Below are positions 1-8,473 of a DNA stretch of 64,000 nt, piece by piece; within the stretch, counting starts at the first letter, position 1; each line of letters opens with the position of its first letter. Origin of the DNA: NORP240 sp942492445 (GTDB lineage: Bacteria > Pseudomonadota > Gammaproteobacteria > Pseudomonadales > Pseudohongiellaceae). The stretch spans positions 1 to 64,000 of the forward strand of contig CALOEW010000043.1 of NCBI GenBank assembly GCA_942492445.1. Reading direction: 5' to 3'. The position numbers and the translations under genes were made by a program. The notes below the pieces were generated by a model. It saw nothing but the letters and a program-made list of their open reading frames with translations. It had not been told where the DNA came from and searched no databases.

Positions 1-492
1 GAGAACACGCGCCGCGGTCACCACGATGGGACTGGATGAAGATTTGCATTTACGATTCCCCCGGCGTTTCAGTCGGCGTTCGCGAGCCCGGCCGTCCCCT
101 CTGACTAATTGTCGCTGACAGACTCCAATCGTGCAGAATACGCCTTTTGCACGGTCGGCGCTTCACTGACGACTCAGACGAGCAGGCAGCGATACATCCC
201 AGAACTTACTCCAGCGCCAATCAGAATGCTCAGTTGTTGCACACGGTTAACGCGTGGCGGGGCTCGGATTTCGCCGGCGAAGTCGAACCAGCGGATTTGT
301 CTGTGATTGACTCAGATCGTCAGGAGATGCGGCATCAGGAACGTTCCTGGTGCAAATTCTGGAGCAAGCCGCGGAATCGCTTTCCGCAACTCCTTTACTG
401 CCATCACTTGCGATGCACGACTCACGCGTTGACATCATGGCGGCTTTGTCCTCCGCCATGAATGAGAGGTGGCTGCCAAATTCGACTGCTTG
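1..492. other. No recognisable gene; flank of mobile-element region
   Basis: No reading frame here resembles a protein family I recognise. Several short open frames overlap each other, as expected for decayed or non-coding GC-rich DNA. It lies immediately outside the putative left end of the IS21-like element that starts near 493, so it may be yet another insertion remnant. Confidence 0.4.
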
Positions 493-558
493 TCCGGAGC
501 CAATTAGAAGGGACGAGAGGGGCGAGGAATCATTTCCGGAGCGTCAATTAGAAGGGAC
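493..558 (+). repeat. Direct repeats at the left end of an IS21-like element
   Basis: Two near-identical copies of a motif lie at 493-514 and 535-558: TCCGGAGC followed, directly or after GT, by CAATTAGAAGGGAC. IS21-family elements carry short repeated sites close to their ends where the IstA transposase binds. The istA-like frame starts about 110 bases downstream, which fits. The repeats are seen in the sequence; the role as transposase-binding sites is inferred. Confidence 0.5.
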
Positions 559-668
559 TACCTGTACCGGGCAATGATAGCATTGCCAAATTCGTATTAG
601 GGTGATTCCCAAAACGAGACTTCGATGGCAGCTTCCTTTGCAACTCATTTGCAAGGAGAAGCCGGCGA

Positions 669-1410
669 TGATCACGGATGTTCGAGCGAGCAAGTTGTAC
701 CTGTTAGCTGCGGAAGGCGAGTCGGTCGCGAGCTGTTGCAAGGAGGTTGAAAATGAGTCCGAAGACGGTTCGTAAGTATCGCGACGCCGATCAGTTGCCA
801 AGCCAGATCGAACGCCGCCAGCGCACCTACCGCACACGTCAGGACCCGCTGGCGGAGTTCTGGGACGAAATCGAAGAGCTTCTGCAACAAGATTCGCAAC
901 TCAAACCCTACGCGATTCTGGATTGGCTCAAGCAGAAATACAATCCGCCCCAAGGCGAGCCACGTGTGACCGACACGATTCGTCGATCACTTGAGCGACG
1001 CGTGCAACGTTGGAAACTCCAGCATGGTGTCGAGCAGGATATGGAAGTTTCCGCAGGTTCATCACCCGGGTGATGTGCTCGCGTTTGACTTCGTGGTGAT
1101 GAATTCGCTGAAGGTCACCGTGGATCGGCAAAGCCTTTGATCACATGCTGTTTCATGCGGTCTTCACCTACTCCAATTGGGAGTACGTTCACCTCTGTCA
1201 TTCGGAATCCTTCGAGGCACTCTCTGCGGGGCTGCAAGACGCATTGCATCTGGCAGGGGGCGCACCTCAGCGCGTTCGCAGTGACAGCTTGTCAGCCGCG
1301 GTGAATAACCTTTCCAGCGACAAGGAATTCGCCGGACAGTATAGCGACCTGCTTGCTTACTACGGAGCCAAAGGGCATCGCATCAACGTTCGCAAGCCGC
1401 ATGGTTGCGG
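669..1410 (+). pseudogene. istA: IS21-family transposase IstA, frameshifted and truncated
   Basis: A start at 669 gives MITDVRASKLYLL, the usual opening of IS21 IstA. After a frameshift near 745 the helix-turn-helix part continues as MSPKTVRKYRDADQLPSQ in the frame starting at 747. A further shift near 1045 leads into the integrase core (1145 onward, with HAVFTYSNWEYVHLCHSESF and a later INVRKPH). The match stops at about 1405, so the C-terminal third and the partner ATPase gene istB are missing. At least two frameshifts plus truncation make this a dead gene. Related transposases are common in planctomycetes and proteobacteria. Confidence 0.75.
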
Positions 1411-1551
1411 CGTCTCATTTTATCTGACCGGAATCAGCGGCGTTTGTCTCGATTTGAATGACCGATTGAGAACAGCCTGAAGCCCGCCTCGAGCCCGCCA
1501 GCGCGCATTATTTATTGGAAGCCCGCCTTCGTGTGTAGCGCGCGTAAAAAA

Positions 1552-1591
1552 AGGAACGAACCCCATTTTTTTTGGAAGCGGGTCCGTTCCT
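1552..1591. repeat. Imperfect inverted repeat upstream of Mu-type transposase
   Basis: AGGAACGAACCC at 1552-1563 is mirrored by GGGTCCGTTCCT at 1580-1591 with one mismatch, around a run of eight T. It could be a transcription terminator or part of the terminal repeat of the element that carries the transposase downstream; the sequence does not decide between these. Confidence 0.35.
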
Positions 1592-1609
1592 CTCATCATC
1601 TTACGTTTT

Positions 1610-3309
1610 GTGGTATCGGCTTGCGCGCGATTACATCTTCAGTTCTGGAAGCGTTGAACCAGCATCGGCAAGCGGTCGCCAGAAGAGTCCGTTATCGTAA
1701 TCGGTGTGGTCGTTGCGAAGCGAACGGCGGATTCACGCGGCACGACCTGCGGCGGCGGATGGGTCGTAACGATGAAGACTGGGCCGTCTTCTGGTGTTCG
1801 CTGCTGAGTCCCGTACTGCTGGGAGAGATTCCCGAAGCGGCAGCGCGAGCGGTATTTCCAGGAACTGAGCCAGGAGGAACGTCTGCTGCCCAACGGCCAA
1901 CGGCGACGCATTTCGGTGCGCACGTTCCGTCGTCAGTGGCGTCGCTTGAAGGACGAAGGCGTGCCGGGCGTGTTTCGCCGGCGCCGTAGGATCGAGGCCA
2001 GCCGCGGAAGAAACACGCCGACTTGTTGGCCCGCGTGCCGTGGAGCTGAAGAAGGAGCAGCCCTACCGCTCGGACAAGGTCATCAATCGGATTCTGAAAC
2101 GCGAGTTCGGTCGCACGGTCCCGCGGAGCACGCTCTATCAGCATCTGCAACGCGAGGGAGCCACGCGGCGGAAGCTGGGCGTCTCCACAGCAGAAGGTCC
2201 GTTGCCGCTGGACGCGCGAGCAGCCGGCGCGTTGTGGGTCGGCGACTTCGAGCACGGGCCGCTGGTGATGCATCAGGGGCGGGCCATCAAGACGCACCTC
2301 TCCGCCTGGATCGATTGCCACAGCCGCTATGTCGTCGAGGCCCGTTACTACGTCCGCGAGAACCTGGACATCTTGGTCGATTCACTGCTGCGAGCCTGGG
2401 GCAACCACGGAGCCAGCCGCGAACTGTACGTCGACAACGCCAAGATCTACCACGCCAAGGCGCTGAAACTGGCCTGCACGCAACTGAATATCAAGCTCCT
2501 GCACCGGCCGCCGCGAGACCCGGCGCCCGGCGGCCTGATCGAACGCTTCTTTCAGACTTGTCAGACGCAGTTGGAAGCGGAAGTCCGTGCCAGTGAGACC
2601 CTCACGCTGGAGGAACTGAACCGCGTGCTGGCCGCTTGGCTCGAGACGGCTTACCACCAGGAGCTGCATAGCGAAACCGGCCAGACGCCGCACGAGCGTT
2701 ACCAGCAGGAGCCACGCCTGATCCGAAACGTCGACCTGGGCGCCGTGCTCACCTTCTTTCATCAGCGGCGAGCGCACGGTGGACGAGGACTTCTCCGACG
2801 TCCGCATGGACAACCTGTTCTTCGCCGTCGATCCGGCGCTACGCGGGGATCGGGTGATCGTCGAGTACGATCCCTTCTCGTCTCTGGAGGAAGTCCAGTT
2901 GTACTCGCCCGAAGGGGCGTCTACCTGGGGCCGCGGCAAGCGGTACCAGCGTGAAAAAGGAAGTCATCCGCCAACACCGACGCCGACCAACCTGCCGAGC
3001 CGATCACGCCCCACTATCTCGACGCGTTGCGAGCCGAACACGAAGCCGCGCAACAGCAGCAACGCAGCCAAGGCATCGACTTCCACTCGGCCGGCAGACG
3101 AAACGTGTGGTCCCTGACCAGCTTCGCCCGCGTCTTCGCCCGCCTCTGGGCCGCCAGGGCGGCGTCTCCGGTCTGACCGCGCAGGAAATGGAACTCCTGG
3201 CCGCCTTTCACGCCCGCCACGACCGCCTCACCGAAAGCCTGCTGCGGGACGCCTTCGGTCAGGCGAATCCCCGACGATTCCCGAAGTCCTGTTTCAACTT
3301 CAATCCCTG
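1610..3309 (+). pseudogene. Mu/TniA-type DDE transposase, several frameshifts
   Basis: The coding signal hops between frames. About 1820-1985 reads as a basic N-terminal segment (QRRRISVRTFRRQWRRLKDE). 2040-2770 gives the DDE integrase core, with ALWVGDFEHGPLV, the segment ELYVDNAKIYHAKALKLA and the GGLIERFFQTCQTQLEAE stretch typical of rve transposases. 2779-2945 gives a beta-rich C-terminal part (DNLFFAVDPALRGDRVIVEY). A tail follows to about 3309 (SGLTAQEMELLAAFHARHD). It sits directly upstream of an ExeA-like ATPase, the usual pairing in these two-gene transposons. Frameshifts near 2000, 2770, 2930 and 3100 suggest decay or sequencing error. The family resemblance is to elements frequent in planctomycetes. 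Confidence 0.75.
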
Positions 3310-3329
3310 CTTCATGAAAGGAACGACTG

Positions 3330-4083
3330 ATGTACCTGGAACACTTTCAACTCAAGAGCCAACCCTTTTCGGAACACGCCGCCGTCGCCGCCTTGTGGCA
3401 AGACCAACGCATGGACGAAGGACTGGCGCGGCTGGAATACCTGATCCAATGCGGCAACTTGGGCGTGGTCACCGGCCCCAGCGGCGTGGGCAAGTCCGCC
3501 CTCTTGAAACGCTTCCTCCACGGCCTCCTGCCACAGCACTGCCAGGCCCTCTACTGCCACCTTACCCACCTCCCCTCCGCCGGGCTGCTGAAACTCGTCG
3601 TCACCCAACTGGGCGAGACGCCTCGCCGCGGCAAGGAACGGATCTACGAACAGATCTTGGAAAGGGCCGCGCGGGCCGAGGGCACCTTGTTGCTGGTCTT
3701 CGACGAGGCCCACCTGCTCGATGGCGACGCCGCTGACCGACCTGCGGCTGCTGATCAGTTCGGCCCTCGACACGCGGCCCCCCTTGAAGATCCTCCTGGT
3801 GGGCCAGGAGCCGCTCCGCGTTATCCTGCGGCGCGCCCAGCACGCCGACCTGGTCAACCGCGTCTCGGTCCGCTACCAACTGCGGCCGCTGACCCGGGAA
3901 CAGACGACGCCGGTACATCGACTTCCAGCTCAGCCAAGCCGGTGGTGATGCCAAGTTGTTTGACGACAGCGTGAAAACATCCATTCACGACTTCACCGGC
4001 GGCGTGCCTCGGCAGATCAACAACCTGGCCCTTCACCACGAAGATGGATCAAACACCCGGACAACCAAAGGGAGACAAATCCG
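3330..4083 (+). pseudogene. ExeA/TniB-like AAA ATPase of the transposon, frameshifted
   Basis: MYLEHFQLKSQPFSEHA is the classic opening of ExeA/GspA-type ATPases that partner DDE transposases. The Walker A motif GPSGVGKSAL is near residue 50 and the Walker B region LLLVFDEAHLLDG near residue 125. The frame breaks near 3720 and continues as LTDLRLLISSALDTRPPLKI, then breaks again near 3900 and ends with a domain containing FDDSVKTSIHDFTGGVPRQI. It follows the transposase by about 20 bases and probably selected or delivered target DNA. With two frameshifts it is likely inactive. Confidence 0.75.
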
Positions 4084-4398
4084 GACAACAATTTGAGACG
4101 CAGCAACCGTCTTGTCCAACGCGTCGAATTTCTCGGGTGTCCGGGTGGGAAGTTGGTCACTGAGTTCGCGAACAATCGCTTTCAGCGGTTCTGGATCAAA
4201 TACGGTCACGGATTCCGACAGGGAACCCATCGACGCCCGCCCGACTTTCAACCGTTGCTGGACTTTCTCCAATCCGCTCATCTGTTGAACGCCTCGCAGC
4301 GAGTCAACAATCGGGTTGAACAGCCATGCCAGCAGCAGCAGGCAGTAATCATCCATATGAAGGCTGCGATTCCCCGCCTTGTCCCGCTCCGTCCCCAC
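4084..4398 (-). pseudogene. IS4-type transposase N-terminal fragment
   Basis: On the minus strand the frame reads MDDYCLLLLAWLFNPIVDSL followed by VQQRLKVGRASMGSLSES and EKFDALDKTVAA. This resembles the N-terminal region of IS4-family transposases, where similar text leads into the first catalytic Asp block. The catalytic core is absent: on its 3' side it runs into the end of the ExeA-like gene at about 4083, and on its 5' side the IS630 element begins at 4414. It is therefore a scrap trapped between two other elements. Confidence 0.55.
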
Positions 4399-4413
4399 CG
4401 CATGCAGGGACTC

Positions 4414-5619
4414 TAAATAGCATTTCGCGATTCGTGGAATGAATGTAAGAGAGGAACTCCCAGCCTGTTAGGTTAACGGCCAAGTTCAGGAAAGGAGTTC
4501 CTCATGAAGGTCGCCAGGATGGTGCGCGGGAAGTGGAATCGGTTTCGAGAACGTCGCCGGCAGGCGATCCGCATTATGGCGAAGTGTGATGCAAACGCCA
4601 ACACTCGTTGCCGGGCTCAGATTATCGTCGCGCTGGTCCAGGAGCGAAAGGTCGCTGAGATTGTGAACTTCCTACAGTGTTCCAAGTCGCTGGTTTACAA
4701 AGTGGCCCACGACTTTGTGGAGAACGCGGAAGTGGCGTTCGCAGATCGTCGCGAAGAGAACGGCGAAGTCGCGGCTACGCCGGTGGTGGACGAGGCTTTG
4801 TGGACGATGGTCGCCGCAACGCCTCGCGAGTTCGGCTGCCGCCGCACGACGTGGACGTTGGAATTGCTCGCGATTGTTTTACGCCAGCGTGTGGGTGTGA
4901 AGCTGAGCCGCAGCACGATCAGCCGTGCCTTGCGCCGACTCGGAATTCGACTGGGGCGTCCCAAGCCGTTCGTCAAATGTCCGTGGCGCAAGGGCCGCAA
5001 AAACGAGCGAATTCGCAGGATCTACTACCTATTGCGGAACGCCCGCGAAGGGGAAGTCTGGGTGTTTGAAGACGAGGTTGACATTCACCTCAATCCAAAG
5101 ATCGGACCGGATTACATGCTGCCGGCAACTCAGAAAAAAGTGTCCACGCCCGGCAAAAACCAAAAAGCGTATCTTGCCGGAGCCGTCAACGCGTTCACAG
5201 GCCAGTTGACTTGGGTTATCGGAGAGAAGAAAAACAGCGAGTTGTTCATGCGACTGGTCTTCCAACTGGGGCATGCGTATCCCGGCGTGAAGCGCGTTCA
5301 TCTGATTGTGGACAACTACTCCATTCACAAGAGCCATTTCACGAAACTGATCCTGGCCAGTTGCGACGGGAAGGTGCGGCTGCACTTCCTCCCGCCCTAC
5401 TGCCCGGACAACAACCGCATTGAGCGTGTGTGGCGCGATCTACACGACAACGTGACCCGCAACCATCAAAATGCAGACATGAGCGCACTGCTCAAAGAAG
5501 TGCGCTACTGGCTCCGCAAGGAATCAAAACGACTCAAGCGGCGCTTCGGAAAAGAAGACCCGGCACAGGTCTACACACTCGCAGTCTGAGAAGTTCCACG
5601 AATCGCGAAATGCTATTTA
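4414..5619 (+). mobile_element. Complete IS630-family insertion sequence
   Basis: Perfect 27-bp inverted repeats bound the element: CTAAATAGCATTTCG... at 4413-4439 and its exact reverse complement at 5594-5620. The outermost TA on each side (4414-4415, 5618-5619) is the expected IS630 target duplication, so the element proper is about 4416-5617. It carries one uninterrupted transposase gene. It is the only intact element in this part of the window, so it is probably the latest insertion. Confidence 0.85.
4504..5589 (+). CDS. IS630-family transposase
   Basis: This 361-residue protein cuts and joins DNA to move the surrounding element. It opens with a helix-turn-helix part (about residues 40-80, including VAEIVNFLQCSKSLVYKVA) and has the DDE core: first Asp in VWVFEDEVDIHLNP (around residue 187), second in HLIVDNYSIHKSHF (around 268), and the third acidic residue in CPDNNRIERVWRDLH (around 305). 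It is full length with no frameshift, unlike every other transposase here. An AGGAAAGGAG-type ribosome site precedes the ATG. Both ends of the element are intact, so it may still be active. Confidence 0.9.
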   Translation: MKVARMVRGKWNRFRERRRQAIRIMAKCDANANTRCRAQIIVALVQERKVAEIVNFLQCSKSLVYKVAHDFVENAEVAFADRREENGEVAATPVVDEALWTMVAATPREFGCRRTTWTLELLAIVLRQRVGVKLSRSTISRALRRLGIRLGRPKPFVKCPWRKGRKNERIRRIYYLLRNAREGEVWVFEDEVDIHLNPKIGPDYMLPATQKKVSTPGKNQKAYLAGAVNAFTGQLTWVIGEKKNSELFMRLVFQLGHAYPGVKRVHLIVDNYSIHKSHFTKLILASCDGKVRLHFLPPYCPDNNRIERVWRDLHDNVTRNHQNADMSALLKEVRYWLRKESKRLKRRFGKEDPAQVYTLAV

Positions 5620-5621
5620 GT

Positions 5622-5955
5622 GGCCTACCGCCGGGCATTTGAGGAGCGTGGCCAACGGCACTTTTCCAGCGTCGATCATGCGATCGGCGGGATCAAGGCG
5701 CGGCACAATTTGGCCGTCGTCTATCGCGAACAGGGCCGGCTCGATCTGGCGGAACTCGGTGGCGGCGGTTTTGTCCTGAGTCGCCCACGTTTCGTCCGGC
5801 GCAACGGGGGTTGGGCGAAGTGCTCTGCCAGCAGAACCGTCTGGCTACCGCACAGATCGCGGCCGAGGGCATGAAAGGCAACGGCCGATTCTGTCACGAG
5901 GCAGAACTGCTCAAGTCCCGTGTTGCCGAACTACGAGGGGAAACGGCGCAGCGGG
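5622..5955 (+). pseudogene. TPR-protein C-terminal fragment, frameshifted
   Basis: The frame beginning VAYRRAFEERGQRHFSSVDH and continuing GIKARHNLAVVYREQGRLDL resembles the C-terminal part of TPR-containing proteins attached to glycosyltransferase or methyltransferase domains, which are abundant in planctomycetes. After a frameshift near 5760-5800 it resumes as GLGEVLCQQNRLATAQIAAE and runs to about 5955, where the match meets priA on the other strand. The N-terminal part is cut off by the IS630 element. The family assignment is from memory of typical sequences. Confidence 0.5.
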
Positions 5956-7376
5956 TACCTTGAAGGCACCAGCAAGGCATCGCACCGGGGGCATTCGAAG
6001 ATGAATCCGCAGTTACGACAGATGAGACTCGGGGCAAAGCCTCTCCGGTTTATGAAAACCAGTACCTGGTTGCGACGTTGGAGGTGGTGACTGATCTGCT
6101 CAAGAAGAGGCTGCGACAACCCTCCCGGGCTGATGTCTTCGTTGATATCCAGCAGTGTGACCGGAGGCTTTTCGGCGCTTCCCGCCCTCTCTTTCAGTCT
6201 CAAATGGGTGAATCGGCCTGATCTTGCATTGTGAAGGCTCTCCAGGGACGGAGTTGCCGAGCCCAGGATAATGTTCACCTGCTCCTCCCTGGCGCGGTAG
6301 ATCGCCAGATCGCGGGCCGAGTAGCGAAAGCCGTCCTGTTGCTTGAAGGAACCATCGTGCTCTTCATCGATGATGATCAGTCCCGGCCTTGCCATCGGCG
6401 TGAAAACAGCGCTGCGGGTACCCAGTGTAATTCCGGCATCGCCGTTTCTGGACCTGTTCCACCCGGCCAGGCGTTCGGAGTCAGTCAGACCGGAATGCAG
6501 AAGAACGATGTCACAGCGGAAGCGCTCTCGAAAACTGCCAACGGACTGGGGAGTCAGACCGATTTCAGGGACCAGAACCAGAACCTGGCGGTTCTGTGCC
6601 AGCACCCGGGCTATCACCTGCATGTAGACTTCTGTCTTGCCGCTGCCGGTAACTCCGTCCAGCAGGTAGCAGTGGAAACGGTTCAGTGATTCGCTGATGG
6701 TTTCGATGGCTGCCTGCTGTTCAGGATTCGGCCGTGGAGCAGCCTTCGGAATGCGGTCATCCGCCACAGGGCAGGTTGCTGCCACCTTCGCCGTTCTATG
6801 CTGCTGGCGAACCAGCCTCCGTTCTTCCAGCCCCTTGATAACGGTGTCGGAAAAACCCGCCTGCCGGCATTGCAATGGTGTCAACGGGCCTTCAAGTCGC
6901 AATTTATCGAGCAGCTCGCGCTGTCGGGGAGCCCGGTGCAGCAACCGATCCGTGGTGGCTGTCGAAGACTGACAGGCTGCCCAGACTTTTTCCAGATCCG
7001 GCGCGGTGCTGGTTCCCTGGCGTAGTCTGGCAGGCAGAGCAGCGCTGAAAACTTCCCCGGGAGGATGCTGGTAATAGGCGGCCGCCCAGTTCAGGGTACG
7101 CAGCAGCGGCAGCTCGAAAAGGGGTTCGTCATCGAGTACCTCGGTGGCCTGTTTCAATTGACTGTAGGGCAGCTCACTCGAGTCACTGGTACCAACCAGC
7201 ATGGCTACCACCTGACGACGGCCGAAGGGTACCCGCAGTCGCAGCCCCGGTTTCCAGAATTCACCTGGGTGATCCCGGAATTCGGCTGGCGGCAGGTAAT
7301 CAAACAGGTGGCGCAGTGGCGAAGGCACAGCGACCTGAAGGATTACCGATCGAGCGTCACTTTTTCTGTTGAGCAT
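5931..7376 (-). CDS. priA: Primosomal helicase PriA, C-terminally truncated
   Basis: PriA restarts stalled replication forks: it binds forked DNA, unwinds the lagging strand and loads DnaB through PriB/DnaT. The N-terminal DNA-binding domain (about residues 1-110), Walker A GVTGSGKTEVY (about 240), the DEEHD box (about 337) and the first zinc-binding cysteines CRNCGFIFECPRC (about 455) are all present. The protein then stops at residue 481, whereas the family is about 730 long; the other cysteines and the rest of the helicase core are lost. The last ~10 residues do not look like PriA, placing the break near 5955-5970 where foreign-looking DNA begins. As it stands it should not work. Confidence 0.9.
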   Translation of the reverse strand: MLNRKSDARSVILQVAVPSPLRHLFDYLPPAEFRDHPGEFWKPGLRLRVPFGRRQVVAMLVGTSDSSELPYSQLKQATEVLDDEPLFELPLLRTLNWAAAYYQHPPGEVFSAALPARLRQGTSTAPDLEKVWAACQSSTATTDRLLHRAPRQRELLDKLRLEGPLTPLQCRQAGFSDTVIKGLEERRLVRQQHRTAKVAATCPVADDRIPKAAPRPNPEQQAAIETISESLNRFHCYLLDGVTGSGKTEVYMQVIARVLAQNRQVLVLVPEIGLTPQSVGSFRERFRCDIVLLHSGLTDSERLAGWNRSRNGDAGITLGTRSAVFTPMARPGLIIIDEEHDGSFKQQDGFRYSARDLAIYRAREEQVNIILGSATPSLESLHNARSGRFTHLRLKERAGSAEKPPVTLLDINEDISPGGLSQPLLEQISHHLQRRNQVLVFINRRGFAPSLICRNCGFIFECPRCDALLVPSRYPLRRFPS

Positions 7377-7569
7377 GCAGGTGGAGGCCAGGGCCGCTGA
7401 CAGGTGTGGCTGGGGATGGCGGCATGTTAAGGCGTATGACCGTGTTACTCAACCGGTACCGGACTCCCGCCGTGAGGCGCTGTGGCATTTGGTTTATACT
7501 CTTGACCTGTTGTCAAAACGGACCGGTCCGGGTGCGCTGGTTTCAAGGGGTTATCGAGGAGTTCGCGGC

Positions 7570-7869
7570 ATGGTGGATGCGCAGATCCATGAACAATTGC
7601 TGGAAGTGAGGGAAAAGATTGACCAGGTGGACCAGCGGCTGGTGCTGTTGCTGGCAGAACGCTTTACCCTCACCGGCAAAGTGGGTCGGCTGAAAGCGGA
7701 AAGTAAGCTGGAAGCCGTTGATCCGACTCGCGAGGCACAGAAACTGGAGCGCCTGCGCAGCCTCAGTAAGCAGCATGACCTGAATCCTGACTTTGTCGCC
7801 GCTCTTTTCACCCAGATCATGGCTGAGGTGGTCCGGAATCATCGACGGCTTCGTGGCACAGAGCCCTAG
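7570..7869 (+). CDS. Chorismate mutase, AroQ (type II) fold
   Basis: This 99-residue protein should convert chorismate to prephenate, the entry to phenylalanine and tyrosine. It is a single all-helical AroQ domain with the expected pattern LREKIDQVDQ-like start (VREKIDQVDQRLVLLLAERF), a Lys in helix 1 (GKVGRLKAESK) and the C-terminal helix FTQIMAEVVRNHRRL. There is no attached prephenate dehydratase or DAHP synthase domain and no signal peptide, so it is a free-standing cytoplasmic mutase. The ATG at 7570 is preferred over upstream starts because homology begins there. Its TAG stop lies in the terminal repeat of a MITE-like element. Confidence 0.8.
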   Translation: MVDAQIHEQLLEVREKIDQVDQRLVLLLAERFTLTGKVGRLKAESKLEAVDPTREAQKLERLRSLSKQHDLNPDFVAALFTQIMAEVVRNHRRLRGTEP

Positions 7870-8012
7870 CAGGCTGTTGAAAAACGTGATGAGCGCAGCC
7901 AAGGCGAGGCAAAAACTGGCGAAAAAGCGCAGTTTACCGGGTGTAAATGAGCATTTTGAGCCAGTTTTTAACGAAGCACTGGCAAGCGCAATAGTTTTTC
8001 AACAGCCTGCTA
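7867..8012. repeat. MITE-like palindromic element, 146 bp
   Basis: An 18-bp perfect inverted repeat bounds it: TAGCAGGCTGTTGAAAAA at 7867-7884 and its reverse complement at 7995-8012. A second inner pair (AAAAACTGGC / GCCAGTTTTT) extends the stem, so the whole element can fold into one long imperfect hairpin. It has no coding capacity. Similar elements ending in GCAGGCTGTTGAAAAA occur in many gammaproteobacteria. It overlaps the stop codon of the chorismate mutase gene, so it probably landed at that gene's 3' end. Confidence 0.8.
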
Positions 8013-8223
8013 GAGGCTGCCCGTACGCGGTAATCGGAGAGCGCGGTTCACCGCGGGCCGGCAACAGACACAGGTGTTGAATCCCGGACCTTGCGCATGG
8101 CCGGATCTCTGATAGAATGCATCCCCATTTTGCTGGATGCCGGGCCCGGCGCCCTGAATTTAAACCTGGTGTGGTGCACGAACCGTTGCAGAGTAGCGTG
8201 TAGCGACACCGATGGAGACCGAG

Positions 8224-8433
8224 ATGAAACCAGACATACACCCCGAGTATTCACCAATAAAAGCGACCTGCAGCTGCGGCAACGTTGTGGAGACGAGTTC
8301 GACATTGGGTAAAGACATACTTATCGAGGTCTGCTCTAACTGTCACCCGTTTTATACCGGTAAACAGAAAATTCTGGATAGCGGCGGTCGCGTGGATCGA
8401 TTCAAACGCCGTTTCGGCAATCGTAAGGTTTAA
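8224..8433 (+). CDS. rpmE: 50S ribosomal protein L31
   Basis: This 69-residue protein is L31, a small subunit-bridging protein of the large ribosomal subunit. MKPDIHPEY, CSCGNVVETSST, the CSNCHPFYTGKQ zinc-ribbon part and RVDRFKRRF are all characteristic. It is the zinc-binding type, with cysteines in the CxC and CxxC pairs. An in-frame ATG exists four codons upstream, but the one at 8224 has GGAGA 5' of it and matches the family's start. It lies between priA and mrcA, as in Pseudomonas. Confidence 0.95.
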   Translation: MKPDIHPEYSPIKATCSCGNVVETSSTLGKDILIEVCSNCHPFYTGKQKILDSGGRVDRFKRRFGNRKV

Positions 8434-8473
8434 AACGATCCGCCAGAACCAGCGCCGGTGGCTGGGGTGCCAG

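Noticed and set aside
1..5955. A Tn7-like or CRISPR-associated transposon system
   Set aside because: The transposase/ATPase pair is a two-gene type; there is no TnsA/TnsD/TniQ or cas gene nearby, and the genes are frameshifted.
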